From the NCBI GenBank assembly GCA_017893485.1, contig CM030366.1:98284085-98348084 (forward strand): a stretch of 64,000 bases of DNA. Direction: 5' to 3'. Position 1 is the first letter of the stretch. Every line of letters starts with the position of its first letter. The notes under the pieces are model-generated. The model was not told the origin of the DNA. It did not search any database and worked only from the letters and a program-made list of their open reading frames with translations. The stretch comes from Hemerocallis citrina (taxonomy: Eukaryota; Streptophyta; Magnoliopsida; Asparagales; Asphodelaceae). Below are positions 45,547 to 56,130 of this stretch, in pieces. The translations under genes and the position numbers were made by a program.

Positions 45547-46338
45547 TGATGCTGTTTATTTCTGGGAGACGTGTGGATGCACCAGGTGTGAGTTCGGACT
45601 CAATTTGTATTGAAGGAGAATGCCGCTCGTCTGCCGACCTTCGGTTGACCTTCTGGGACCTACGATGAGCTCGGAAAGATGTTGAAGGCTGGGCTCGGAT
45701 CGGAAGGGTCGGATCCGAAGTCTTGTGTACCTGCAGACGGTCCTGAAACACCGGGATTTGTCCCGGTGGCGGACCCTCCGACGCTCTAGTCAGTCTCTGT
45801 GAGAGAGTAGCAATAACTAGGTATATTTAAGTGGCAAAAGATTCATTACCTCAAAAGGTGGGTGTGGGTCTAGTATTTATAGAGAATCCCAACCGGGTTT
45901 GGTTCCACTTGGGGGCCGGGTCTGGATCCGAAAGCCCGTGGGCCTGACGTGGCAGAAGGCCCAGGGGGTTTAGGGCGGACGTGGCGATACCAGGAGTGGT
46001 ATAGGGCTGACGTGGCGAAACCCTTGGCGGTATTTGGAGCTGACGTGGCCCATCGTGGGCCTCCTGTGCTTCTGGGGGGAATCGGAGGGCTTAGGCTGCG
46101 CCAGGTCATCCTTCTGCCCCGCCAGAGAGGGGGGACGGCCTGTGGGACTGTCCCGGATCGGACTCCGAGGGCTACTGAGGCTCGTCGGTACGAGGAGGCC
46201 AGTATCGTGAGGGCAAACACGAGGTTCGGCGCCGACCCTGAAGTGGTCCGGAGCCGAACCAGGTTGCTATCTTTACCTTTCTGAGTGGGAATTGTATTGG
46301 GCCCTGGTTGGGCCTCAGGCCATTTTTACACTGTCACA
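45547..46338 (-). repeat. 3' LTR of the Tat-like element
   Basis: 792 bp, TG...CA ends. The G-rich polypurine tract, in reverse sense CAAGCCCCCCAC, lies immediately to the right. TATTTATAGAG near 45869 (read on the minus strand CTCTATAAATA) is a good TATA box for minus-strand transcription. Confidence 0.9.
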
Positions 46339-46439
46339 CAAGCCCCCCACTCCTGCAGGGGGTGCGGGAGCTAGCCGTGGAGGAGTGCTTATGGTTGTAG
46401 AAATGGGATGGCGAGTCACTGGGCCTTCATGAGAGGGTT

Positions 46440-47575
46440 ATCCTGATGGTAGACCTGACCTCGGGCCGGTCGAGGGATTACGGGCCAAAAAGGGGGGGTG
46501 GCGAGCCGTTGGCCTTCCTGAGAAGACCACCCTGGTGCCAGACCTGACCTCGAGCTTGGCGAGGAATTACTGGAAGGCAAGGGCGATGGCGAGTCGTGAA
46601 GCCTTCCTGAGAAGACTACCCTGGTGCTAGACCTGACCTCGAGCAGGTCGAGGGATTACGGGCCAACAAGGGGGGTGGCGAGCCGTTGGCCTTCCTGAGA
46701 AGACCACCCTGGTGCCAGACCTGACCTCGAGCTTGGCGAGGGATTACTGGAAGGCAAGGGCGATGGCGAGCCGTGAAGCCTTCCTGAGAAGACTCCCCTG
46801 GTGCCAGACCCGACCTCGAGCCGGTCGAGGGATTATGGGCCAACAAGGGGGGTGGCGAGCCGTTGGCCTTCCTGAGAAGACCACCCTGGTGCCAGACCTG
46901 ACCTCGAGCTTGGCGAGGGATTACGGGAAGGCAAGGGCGATGGCGAGCCGTGAAGCCTTCCTGAGAAGACTCCCCTGGTGCCGGACCCGACCTCGAGCTG
47001 GTCGAGGGATTATGGGCCAACAAGGGGGGTGGCGAGCCGTTGGCCTTCCTGAGAAGACCACCCTGGTGCCAGACCTGACCTCGAGCTGGGCGAGGGATTA
47101 CGGGAAGGCAAGGGCGATGGCGAGCCGTGAAGCCTTCCTGAGAAGACTCCCCTGGTGCCGGACCCGACCTCGAGCTGGTCGAGGGATTATGGGCCAACAA
47201 GGGGGGTGGCGAGCCGTTGGCCTTCCTGAGAAGACCACCCTGGTGCCAGACCTGACCTCGAGCTTGGCGAGGGATTACTGGAAGGCAAGGACGATGGCGA
47301 GCCGTGAAGCCTTCCTGAGAAGACTACCCTGGTGCTAGACCTCAACTCGAGCTGGTCGAGGGATTACGGGCCAACAAGGGGGGTGGCGAGCCGTTGGCCT
47401 TCCTGAGAAGACCACCCTGGTGCCAGACCTGACCTCGAGCTTGGCGAGGGATTACTGGAAGGCAAGGGCGATGGCGAGCCGTGAAGCCTTCCTGAGAAGA
47501 CTACCCTGGTGCTAGACCTGACCTCGAGCTGGTCGAGGGATTTCGGGCTAACAAGGGGGATGGCGATCGGTTGGC
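46440..47575 (-). repeat. Higher-order tandem array, 177-bp period
   Basis: The phrase GCGAGCCGTTGGCC starts at 46501, 46678, 46855, 47032, 47209 and 47386, with a degraded copy at 47563: exactly 177 bp each time. Every unit is itself two related halves of 88-89 bp, each with GCCTTCCTGAGAAGAC and CTGGTGC(C/T)AGACC, one with GTTGGCC and one with GTGAAGCC. Substitutions but no indels separate the copies. Tat/Ogre elements are known to carry hypervariable tandem repeats just inside the 3' LTR, which is where this array lies. Long open frames across it simply reflect the 3n period. Confidence 0.92.
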
Positions 47576-48520
47576 GCCCTAGAGTGATTGAGTGGGGATA
47601 TCCCGCCATTCCTGTGGAGCATTGAAGGCTCTCCGAGAACGGTGTGAAGGTCCAATTTCCTAGGGGCATTTAATGGCGCCGCCTAATAAATGTAGATGGC
47701 GCATGGTTTTCCGTTGATTGACCTTCCCCGCGCCCCAACGGTTAGTCCCTGGGGGAGGTTATAAATACCTCTCCCCTCCATCGTAGGTATGATCAAAACA
47801 GGGGTGGCCCATTGGCCCTCAGAGGTGTCTGCTTTGGCGGACGCCTGTCTTTTGCTAATATTTTCGACCCTAGCAGCGTCGGAGAGGTGGTTACTCTGCC
47901 GCCCGGATCTTCTCTTGGATCTGATGGACCTTGATACGGCAGCCAGATCTATGGGAGATCAGGGCGAGAGGGGTAACGGCCGAGATCCGTGCTGGTGGAA
48001 GAGGAGCCTCGGATTGGTGGTGGTTTTGCCGTCTGGATCCCTTTTCGGGTCAGACTACCCTGTCATGGATGTTTGGCCCGGGAGAGATCCAGACGAAAAG
48101 ATGCACCAACTGTATTCCGGTCTTGGGGCTGAAGGGCCTCGGACGGGGGGACCACCTCCCATCGGGGGTCGGCCAGTCCGTCTTGATAGGGCTGCAGGCG
48201 ATGGCGGTTTCTGTCCCACCCTCGAACTGTTCGGGGTTTCGGCTGCCGAAGCTGTAAGTCCCGGGCTGCTCGAGGGTGAGAGGGGAACTGGTCGAGCGCT
48301 GAAGCCCGGGGCGTCTGTCATATGACGGCGTCTTAAACCTTAAGTAAAAATGTTTTCTCCGTCGCGTATTCCACCCGAACCGACCCCAGAGTTGGGCTGT
48401 CAGTCTGGCGTCTGATGACTTCCTCCGCACAGGTTTCGAGGACGCGGCGCGATTTTCCAGGCGGCAGTTGTGCGTCAATCAGTGAACAGTGATCGCGGAA
48501 GTCGAGGAGCCGTTCTTCCC
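47576..48520 (+). other. Spacer between array and accessory gene
   Basis: GC-rich DNA. A TATA-like GGTTATAAATACC lies at 47756-47768, followed by a 178-residue open frame (47789-48325) with no recognisable motif. The frame could be an upstream exon or an artefact of GC content. I do not call it a gene. Confidence 0.4.
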
Positions 48521-48530
48521 TTATATAAGT
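48520..48530 (+). promoter_or_regulatory. TATA box of the antisense accessory gene
   Basis: CTTATATAAGTATT stands out in otherwise GC-rich sequence, about 165 bp before the ATG at 48693. It is followed by a C/T-rich leader, as in plant Pol II promoters. It faces the + strand, opposite to gag. Confidence 0.6.
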
Positions 48531-48692
48531 ATTCCCCCCTTTTTCCCTTTCGCCCACTTCAATCTTGCTGCTTTCTTCTTCAAAAAATCTCCCAACCCTT
48601 CAGCGATTGTTCTTGCAGTTTGCCGTACTCGGCTCGCCCTCCCGAAGCGGTCCCAGGTTAGTTTGGTAAGTTTGTTTTATCTTTAGGCACAG

Positions 48693-51572
48693 ATGGATAG
48701 GGCTCAGTCCGGTTCGTCGGCGTCGTCGTCCAGGGGGGAAGTAAAGCCTGACTCTCCGTCGACGTCGTGGGAAGAGCCCGTGTTCGAGGAGGAGTCAGTG
48801 CCCGTTGTGGGCCCTACTGGCTTGGTTTCTTTGGAGGACTCAGTAGGTGAGGGGGAAGCGGTACACAAGACGAGGCCGTCGCGCTCCCGACGTCCCTTTG
48901 TGGTGGAGAGTAGCGGGTCGGAGGGAGCCGGCGACGGTTCGGACGGCATTCGCGTGCTGGAGTTGTCTTCCGATGAGGAGAGAGGCGAGGGTGATATAGC
49001 GAGGAGATCCACCGTTCAGGGTCGAGGACCGTCGGAGCGAGTCAAGAAGGAGAGGAGGGCCCCAGGAAAACCGGGGTCGAGGACCGGCAGTTCGAGCAAT
49101 TCGCCTGTTTTCCGTAATCTGATGACGGGTTCGCCCGTTCAGCCGAAGCATTTCCGTCAGTATCCCGACGACCTTTCTGACCGGGAGCTCTTCGGAGTGC
49201 AACCCTCTTCGCCGAGCCGGAGGAGGGTGATGATGGACGCGATCTCGACCGTTTTGGAGGACGGGGATTTGGAGGTTCTGCAGCTGGCGTATCATATAGG
49301 GCCTGGTTACGAACTGCTGCTGCCGAGCTCCACTCTGCGCCCCACCGATCCCTTATCCGCTCGGTACTGTGTCTTCCCAGTGGACGCTTTTATCTCTGGC
49401 CTGAGGTTGCCAATCCACCTGTTCGTTAGGGACGTGTTGAACTGGGCCTCCTTGGCGCCCATGCAGTACGGGCCGAACTCTTGGAAGCAGATTATCTGCT
49501 TTGTGCTGATGTGCGAGGAACAGCAAGTACCCCTGCGGCTGAATGTGTTCCGCGCGATGTTGATGGTCAACCCGTCGGCCGAGGGTGTATACTATATCTC
49601 TCCCCGGAGTGGGGGGAAGGTCGTTCGCCACCACCCGGATTCCATCAAGGGATGGAAGGAGAAATATTTGGTGATCCGGAGTGAAGAGCCATGGGGCATT
49701 CCCACTCGATGGAACCACTCCAAGCCGAACTACTAACCGCCGAGGCAGGGGGATCTGTCGGCCGATGAATGGGGGTTTGTCGAGCGCCTCCGCCAGTCAC
49801 CTAGTATTGATTGGACGGAGGTGATGGAGACCAATTTGGCGAGCGCTGGACTGAGCCCAGCTGTTATGTGTATGTAGTTGTTTCTTTTCTCTTGGTCCTT
49901 TCTTGCTTTCTTGCTCATTGCACTTAATGGTTTTTCCCGCAGGTATGGACGAGGCGTCGATCAAGGCAAAGAGGCTCGCCATGAGGAAGGAGAAGGCTGA
50001 GAAGGAGGCGGCGAAGAGGCCGAGGGGGTCTTCCCTAATCATCTCGGAGGTCCAACTCGAGCCGAGGACCAAGAGGGGTCACTCGGAGACGAGCAAGGGT
50101 GTGGCTGCTTCGAAGGGTCAGGGCCTAGCTGGGGCCCCTGTTCTCGACAAGGGGAAAGGTCCCTGGGTCGAGGCCGAGGAAGAGGATCCGGTGGTGGAGT
50201 TGTTGCGGCAGCGGTGGGCTCCGGACTGGTCGGTTCTGATGGGGGACCGCCTGACAGAGGAGGCCCAAGCCGTTGAAGTGGTGGAAAAGCTGGCGACCCC
50301 TCGCGATCGCAAGGCGAGCCCGTGGAGGTGGCGTTCGCACGCCTGGCGCAGGCCACTGTGCAGGTAAGTCTGTCGACCCTGTCCCTCCTTGTTGATTTTC
50401 GCGCGGAGGCCTGATATTTGTCTGCCGTTGGCTGTAGGCTTGCATACAGGGGGCCAACATAAAGAACCTGTACGAGGCATCCCTGGCCCAAGAGCGAGCT
50501 CGAGCGGAAAAGAGCAGCTGGAGATGAAGGCGATGCGGATCGAACTCGAGGGTTCGCATAAGAGGGAGCAGCAGCTGGAGCTCCAGCTCAAGGCCAAGGA
50601 TGTGGAGTGGGAGAAGAAGATGGCCTCCCTGAAGACGAAGTTCACCAAGGAGGCGAAGGAGGTGCTGACTACGGGCCAGCTGATGGTGATCGCGGCCCAG
50701 GACAAAAGCTATGCGAAGGCCCTCAGCCACGTGAGGCACTTCTTCCCGGCCCTCGATTTGTCCAAGTTTGAGTATGATATGGAGATCGAGGGGACGTCGA
50801 AGACTCCTGGCGAAGAAGGGCCTGCCGTCGACCCATCGGCCGACGCACCCGTGGATCCGTCCGTCGACGCGGAGGTGGGTCAATGAGTTGTGTAATTTTT
50901 GTCTTTCTTTTTCTCTCCCTCGATTGTGTTTGCCTCCCGCGGACTGGCCACCGCATTTTTTGTAAGAAGCACCTGGATTTATAGTGGCAAGAAAAGTTTT
51001 TTGACCGGCCGGTTGTTTTGACCTCGGACATTTCTGAATCTTCTTGAGAATGTGTGTTGAGTTGGTTGGTTATCTTGTAGGTCGCGGCTCTCCTCCCTGA
51101 GGGGGACTCCCGTAGTTTCTATGTGGCGCGGCTCCGGAGTAAGGTTAAGGTCCTGGAGGCCGCGCTGGCTCGTCATCGAAGGGGGGCTCGGGACACCGAT
51201 ACGGCTTGTAACTTTTATCGGAATAAGTCCGCAGTCTTAAGTGCGGAGGCGCGCCGGTTGAGAAGGGCGATGTGGGATCGGGAGCTCGGCGGTGCGGACC
51301 TTAGACAGGCCGGGCTTAGTACCTTGGTGCCGAGGCCCTCTCCTGGGGGGTTACCTCGCGACGTCTTTGTGGAGAAGGAGATGGAGATGCCTCGTTACAA
51401 GGCGATGTTGGGTGCCTCGTTGTCTTCCTCCGCGGGTCGACAGGCGGAGGGGGTTCCCTCTGCGCTGCTGCTGTTGCAGCGGACGCGACCGGATGACGCC
51501 CAGAGTTCTGTGGCTGGAGTGTCGATTGTGGCTGAGGCTAAGGAATACCACAACGAGGAGAGGGGCCCCTAG
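48693..51572 (+). CDS. Antisense accessory gene of the Tat-like element (gypsy-type 'transposon protein' ORF)
   Basis: It lies opposite to gag. Exon 1 (48693 to about 49869) starts MDRAQSGSSASSS with an acidic Ser-rich region, then a conserved-looking domain (VFPVDAFISGLRLPIHLFV, SWKQIICFVLMCEE, VYYISPRSG) resembling the 'putative gypsy-type transposon' family of plant elements. Probable later exons: 49943-50363, 50438-50874 (Lys/Glu-rich coiled coil, MKAMRIELEGSHKREQQLEL) and 51081-51572 (YVARLRSKVKVLEAALARH), all with GT-AG borders that join in frame. Lesions in this copy: TAA at 49734-49736 and a one-base frameshift in an A-run near 50506. AATAAA at 51708-51713 is a candidate poly(A) signal. 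Function of such ORFs is unknown; nucleic-acid or Gag binding is a guess. Confidence 0.62.
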
Positions 51573-51705
51573 TTGCTTGGTCGGAGTACTCTTCGTCCCT
51601 CGTTGGGCCCGAGGGGCCCTGATCTTCCTGATTTGAGATGAGTGGAGCGGTCTTGTAATGGTCTTTGTTTTTCTTTCGTTTTATCTTTTCTCTTTGGAAC
51701 GAAAA

Positions 51706-51714
51706 TAAAGGGGT
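51706..51714 (+). terminator. Poly(A) signal for the antisense gene
   Basis: AAAATAAAGG lies about 135 bp after the stop codon at 51570-51572, in a T-rich then A-rich context, and before the 3' end of the opposing gag gene. It would keep the two convergent genes from overlapping in coding sequence. Confidence 0.5.
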
Positions 51715-51979
51715 ATGAACAAAGAATCCTTTTCCTTCCTCGCTCCGGCCAGTAGTGTAGCGCGCAATGTTGGAGGCAAGGTCTGGCTCCACCGCTCCGC
51801 GAGGGATCGAAGGGGGCCTTAGGAAGGACCCTCGGTCCGGACTCGTACTGAGACTATCGAGACATTTGAGTTCGGACAAAAAGGGGTATTTTTAGTATAA
51901 GGTAGGGAGGGCCGCTAAGGCAGCCCTTTACATACGAGGGTTTACACAAAAACAGATTTACATTTAGCCGGGCCATAAT

Positions 51980-54160
51980 CTATGCTCGTTCGGCGTCGAG
52001 GGGGAACACACCTCCCCCAACGGTGGTCATGTAGCATGATCGCGCTGCTTCTTGGCTGCCTCGGACGATGCCGACTCCTTGAGGGGTGGGGAACTTGAGC
52101 TTCAGATGGTAAGCCGAAGGCACCGCTTGTAGGGAGCATAGTCCAGGCCGGCCAAGTATGGCATTGTAAGCCGCCTTGACGTTGACCACCATGAAGTCCA
52201 TGGATTCGGTCCTCTTGACAGGAGTCGACCCGGCGGTAACGTCGAGGGTAACAATCCCTTCTATTACGACAGGGACGCCTGAGAACCCGTGCAAGGTGTA
52301 CCCGGCTGGCTTGAGTTTGCCTCGGGGTAACCTGAGATTTTCGAAGGCTTCGAGGAAAAGAATATTCACCGAGCTGCCGTTGTCGACGAGGATCCTGCGG
52401 ACTTCACAATTAGCCATGTGGAGGTTAATGACGAGGGCATCGCAGTGGGGCAAGCGAACACCTTCAAGGTCTTCCCCTGAGAAGGAGACCGGCCTTGATT
52501 GCAGTTTGGGCGAGGGGTTGTCTCTGACAGCGTTCACCTCTCGGATGAAGGCTTTTCTGGAAGTGTTTGATTCACCTCCCATCGGCCCTCCGTGGACACA
52601 GTGCAAGATGAAAGGGATATCTGCGGCTCCCTCGGAATCGGGGTCCCGACCCTGGGTCTGGTTTGGAGGAGGGTTCGGAGGCGATTGCCTCCGGTTCCTA
52701 GCGTCTCGCCGATCCCGTGGGCCTTCTCGGGTAAACTCTCGGAGGTACCCTCTGGAAATGAGTTCTTCAATTTCGTCTTTCAGGGCTCGGCATTGGTCGG
52801 TTTCGTGCCCGTGATCTCTGTGGAAGCGGCAGTAAAAGCGCTGGTCTCGATTCTTGTTGTTATTAGATCGGGGGGGTAGTCGGACAATGCCCTTGTCTTC
52901 GATTTCCAAGAGGATGGCGGATATGTTATGCGTCAGGGGAGTGTATCTCTTGAAGCGGGGGACTGGCGGGACCTTCTTCATGGCCCCCGGGTCCCTTGGA
53001 GCTTTCTTTGGTGGTTCGACTTCCTCGGTCTTCCGCTTTCCTTTCCCGGTGGCATCCCTGGCATCTTCGGGATTAAGGGCCTCTTCTGCCCTAATGTATT
53101 TCTCGATCCTATTAAGGAGGTCGGGAAAGTCGACGGGGGGTCTCTTGGCCAGAGAAGCCTTCAGCTGTCCGGGGCGGACGTTGTGTCGGAATGCCGCTGA
53201 AGCGACGCCTGGGTCGAGGTAGGAGACCGACCTTGCCTCAGCGGTAAATCTCCGGACGAACACTCTGAGTGATTCCCCCTCTATCTGCTTGAGCCCAAGT
53301 AATAAGGCGCTGGTCCTTTCGGCCTTCCGGCTAGTGACAAAATGGGCAAGAAAATTGCCCTCGAGTTGGTCGAAGGAGTAAATGGAGCCAGGGGCGAGTT
53401 TCGAGAACCACTCGCGAGCTGGACCCCGAAGGGTGGCAGGGAAGGCTCGGCAGAGCAGGGGATCCGAGGCGCTGTGAATCATCATGAGGGTTTTGAAACC
53501 CTCCATGTGATCAGCAGGATCTCCCTCGCCATCGTAGGTCTCGAATTGAGGGGGTCGGAAATTCCGGGGTATTTCCGCTTGGAGGATGGGGGCGGAGAAG
53601 GGAGGACGGACAGGTCTGTACCCCTGAGCCACTCTTTGGCCGCCGTCCCCTATGTGATCGAGGCGGTCCTCCATTTCTTGTAGGCGTCTTAGGAGTACAT
53701 CATCATCTTCCGGCTGGATCGTTGAAGGGCGGGACGCGCTGGCTTCGGCGTCCGACCCTGTTTGGGAATGGAGGGTTTCTTCCCTGGGGGCCCGTCGGAG
53801 GGCTCCCAGAATTTCTCTTCGGAAGTCTTGGAATTCCTTATGAGTGACGGGGGCTCCTTCGACCCGGTTTGGCCGGTCCGAGGGTTGTCTTCCGACTCGG
53901 CTGAGCGCGGGTCTTCGCACCTCGGGCGGCGGCCTCGGATGGTTCGGGACCGGGTTGGAAGCGGCCCTTCCCCTGCTGCGGATAATCTTGCGGTTGAGGA
54001 TTATTCCCCGGAGGTCGGGCTGGGCTGGCCGGCCGACGTTCCTTTGGGACTCCCGAGAGGGAGCCTTGTGTTTCGACGTGCGTGGCCTGGCTTTATCAGT
54101 GGGTGGGGGCGAGTCCCGTTGGTTGACGGAGGAAGCAGCCCCCTTGCCTTTGGAGGCCAT
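51980..54160 (-). CDS. gag: Gag-protease polyprotein of the Tat-like element, intact
   Basis: 726 residues without a break. Residues 1-190 are basic and Pro/Arg-rich. The retrotransposon Gag domain spans about 205-330 (FETYDGEGDPADHMEGFK, FPATLRGPAREWFSKL). A zinc-binding CRFHRDHGHETDQC lies at 444-457. The C-terminal retropepsin has its active site at 593-596, DNGS, with ILVDNGSSVNILF before it and the partner AAYNAILGRPGL at 664-675. The DNGS form is usual in Tat-type elements. The protein ends soon after the protease, and no polymerase follows. The start is the first Met, about 60 bp after the primer site. This copy could assemble particles but could not copy itself without a helper. Confidence 0.9.
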   Translation of the reverse strand: MASKGKGAASSVNQRDSPPPTDKARPRTSKHKAPSRESQRNVGRPAQPDLRGIILNRKIIRSRGRAASNPVPNHPRPPPEVRRPALSRVGRQPSDRPNRVEGAPVTHKEFQDFRREILGALRRAPREETLHSQTGSDAEASASRPSTIQPEDDDVLLRRLQEMEDRLDHIGDGGQRVAQGYRPVRPPFSAPILQAEIPRNFRPPQFETYDGEGDPADHMEGFKTLMMIHSASDPLLCRAFPATLRGPAREWFSKLAPGSIYSFDQLEGNFLAHFVTSRKAERTSALLLGLKQIEGESLRVFVRRFTAEARSVSYLDPGVASAAFRHNVRPGQLKASLAKRPPVDFPDLLNRIEKYIRAEEALNPEDARDATGKGKRKTEEVEPPKKAPRDPGAMKKVPPVPRFKRYTPLTHNISAILLEIEDKGIVRLPPRSNNNKNRDQRFYCRFHRDHGHETDQCRALKDEIEELISRGYLREFTREGPRDRRDARNRRQSPPNPPPNQTQGRDPDSEGAADIPFILHCVHGGPMGGESNTSRKAFIREVNAVRDNPSPKLQSRPVSFSGEDLEGVRLPHCDALVINLHMANCEVRRILVDNGSSVNILFLEAFENLRLPRGKLKPAGYTLHGFSGVPVVIEGIVTLDVTAGSTPVKRTESMDFMVVNVKAAYNAILGRPGLCSLQAVPSAYHLKLKFPTPQGVGIVRGSQEAARSCYMTTVGGGVFPLDAERA

Positions 54161-54220
54161 GAGGGTTCGGCTGTCGATGGCCTTTGAGGGTCTGGGTCGG
54201 ATCGGCTTCTGGAGCAGCTG

Positions 54221-54238
54221 TTCCCACAGACGGCGCCA
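54221..54238 (-). other. Primer-binding site of the Tat-like element
   Basis: On the minus strand it reads TGGCGCCGTCTGTGGGAA, three bases from the LTR end. The first nine bases match the TGGCGCCGT type of primer site used by Tat/Ogre elements. Which tRNA pairs along the full length is not certain. Confidence 0.75.
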
Positions 54239-54241
54239 ACC

Positions 54242-55033
54242 TGATGCTGTTTATTTCTGGGAGACGTGTGGATGCACCAGGTGTGAGTTCGGACTCAATT
54301 TGTATTGAAGGAGAATGCCGCTCGTCTGCCGACCTTCGGTTGACCTTCTGGGACCTACGATGAGCTCGGAAAGATGTTGAAGGCTGGGCTTGGATCGGAA
54401 GGGTCGGATCCGAGGTCTTGTGTACCTGCAGACGGTCCTGAAACACCGGGGTTTGTCCTGGTGGCGGACCCTCCGACGCTCTAGTCAGTCTCTGTGAGAG
54501 AGTAGCAATAACTAGGTATATTTAAGTGGCAAAAGATTCATTACCTCAAAAGGTGGGTGTGGGTCTAGTATTTATAGAGAATCCCAACCGGGTTTGGTTC
54601 CACTTGGGGACCGGGTCTGGATCCGAAAGCCCGTGGGCCTGACGTGGCAGAAGGCCCAGGGGGTTTAGGGCGGACGTGGCGATACCAGGAGTGGTATAGG
54701 GCTGACGTGGCGAAACCCTTGGCGGTATTTGGAGCTGACGTGGCCCATCGTGGGCCTCCTGTGCTTCTGGGGGGAATCGGAGGGCCTAGGCTGCGCCAGG
54801 TCATCCTTCTGCCCCGCCAGAGAGGGGGGACGGCCTGTGGGACTGTCCCGGATCGGACTCCGAGGGCTACTGAGGCTCGTCGGTATGAGGAGGCCAGTAC
54901 CGTGAGGGCAAACACGAGGTTCGGCGCCGACCCTGAAGTGGTCCGGAGCCGAACCAGGTTGCTATCTTTACCTTTCTGAGTGGGAATTGTATTGGGCCCT
55001 GGTTGGGCCTCAGGCCATTTTTACACTGTCACA
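54242..55033 (-). repeat. 5' LTR of the Tat-like element
   Basis: 792 bp, identical in length to its partner. TATTTATAGAG near 54570 (TATA box in minus sense) is conserved. Followed on the right by the GTACA duplication. Confidence 0.9.
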
Positions 55034-55038
55034 GTACA

Positions 55039-56121
55039 CGAATTGGAATATTTCTGGAAATGAGAAGATTCCCGATAATGTGAGAGTGAGAATGTTGCAT
55101 TGTCGCGTTTGGTATAATACATTGCAGTCTCAGTAATCAGTTATTATTATATTCCTTTTATTCTATTTTTTGGGTTATTTTATTGTTTGTTATAGAAATC
55201 TCATGGAAATCCTCAAATCCCATGATTTTGATTTTTAGGAAATAGAAATCTTTTCCAAGAAAAAAATTTGATTCTCTTAAAAATTTATCATTATTTTCGA
55301 AACTATACTTGCTATATATCAAACTTGATAATCTAAAAAAGAAGATGAAATTCTCTTGCATATTTTTACGTATTAAAGTCCCCTAAGTTTAGTACAAGTT
55401 AGCTCAGAGAATATCGGAAAAGAAAAAATTAGCAAGAAAGACAGCATCTTGTAGTAATCATTAAAACTTAAAAGGACTACATGCTTGATTGATTATCATA
55501 CCTTTAGCATTCTAATATTATTATTATTATTAAAAAAAACTAATGAAGACAAATCCATACAATTAAAGCTCGTGAAGAAGGTATGTGCTACCAAGCAACA
55601 TAAATGACTTAAGTAAAGAACTCAATGATTGATGTTTATTTAAGGTATAAATCCATATGAATCGGAGGAGTTAGTTCATGAAAGAAAGGTTGTACTAATA
55701 TTCCTAGCTACTTATTAGAAAGAGACAGTATTGCAGTACCAATATGAGAAAAGGAGGTTGAGATTTCTTAAAATGATAAACAATCTCAACCTCCTTTAAA
55801 GTAAGTTTAAACTTTGCGTGGAGCTGCGAACCATCAAGTGGGGTGATGAATGATTACATGTAACACATTGAGCTTGAATTACTGTGTGGTAGTGTTTGGA
55901 GGAAGTGGAAGATTTGGGCTTCTCGATCGAGATGCAAATAAGGAAATATTCGGTTACTTGTTCATATATATATTATAGGAAGGTTAATTAATTATTTACT
56001 AGTATTCAAATTATAGTTTCCTAGTTGTAGAGTTTCTTGGGAGGACCTAATTTATGCAATCCGTTCGGATGTACATTTTGTTCAACTTCTTTATCTTCTT
56101 TTAACAGAGAAAATTTACATA
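55039..56121. other. AT-rich intergenic stretch with one hairpin
   Basis: No gene is seen. A perfect-looking hairpin at about 55754-55798 pairs AAGGAGGTTGAGATT with AATCTCAACCTCCTT around a short AT-rich loop. Confidence 0.45.
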
Positions 56122-56130
56122 TATAATTTA

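Larger units (their letters stand above)
45547..55033 (-). mobile_element. Young non-autonomous Ty3/gypsy element, Tat-like
   Basis: Two 792-bp LTRs (TGATGCTGTT to ACTGTCACA) are flanked by GTACA on both sides (45542-45546, 55034-55038). The LTRs differ at eight positions by my count, about 1%, so the insertion is recent. A reversed primer site (TTCCCACAGACGGCGCCA, 54221-54238) sits beside the right LTR, placing the element on the minus strand. It carries an intact gag-protease gene, an opposite-strand accessory gene and a 177-bp tandem array next to the 3' LTR. I find no reverse transcriptase, RNase H or integrase. Gag type, NGS protease, antisense ORF and 3' tandem repeats point to the Tat lineage; that assignment is inference. 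Confidence 0.9.

Noticed and set aside
46616..47338. Long repetitive open frames across the tandem array on both strands
   Set aside because: The 177-bp period is a multiple of three, so a frame without stops stays open; composition is meaningless and both strands are open.
47789..48325. 178-residue plus-strand open frame
   Set aside because: GC-rich, no motif, overlaps equally long minus-strand frames; kept only as a possible leader.
50039..50883. Minus-strand open frames of up to 252 residues
   Set aside because: They are shadows of the plus-strand accessory gene in GC-rich sequence, with no family features.
52176..54308. Plus-strand open frames opposite gag
   Set aside because: Shadows of the intact gag-protease frame.
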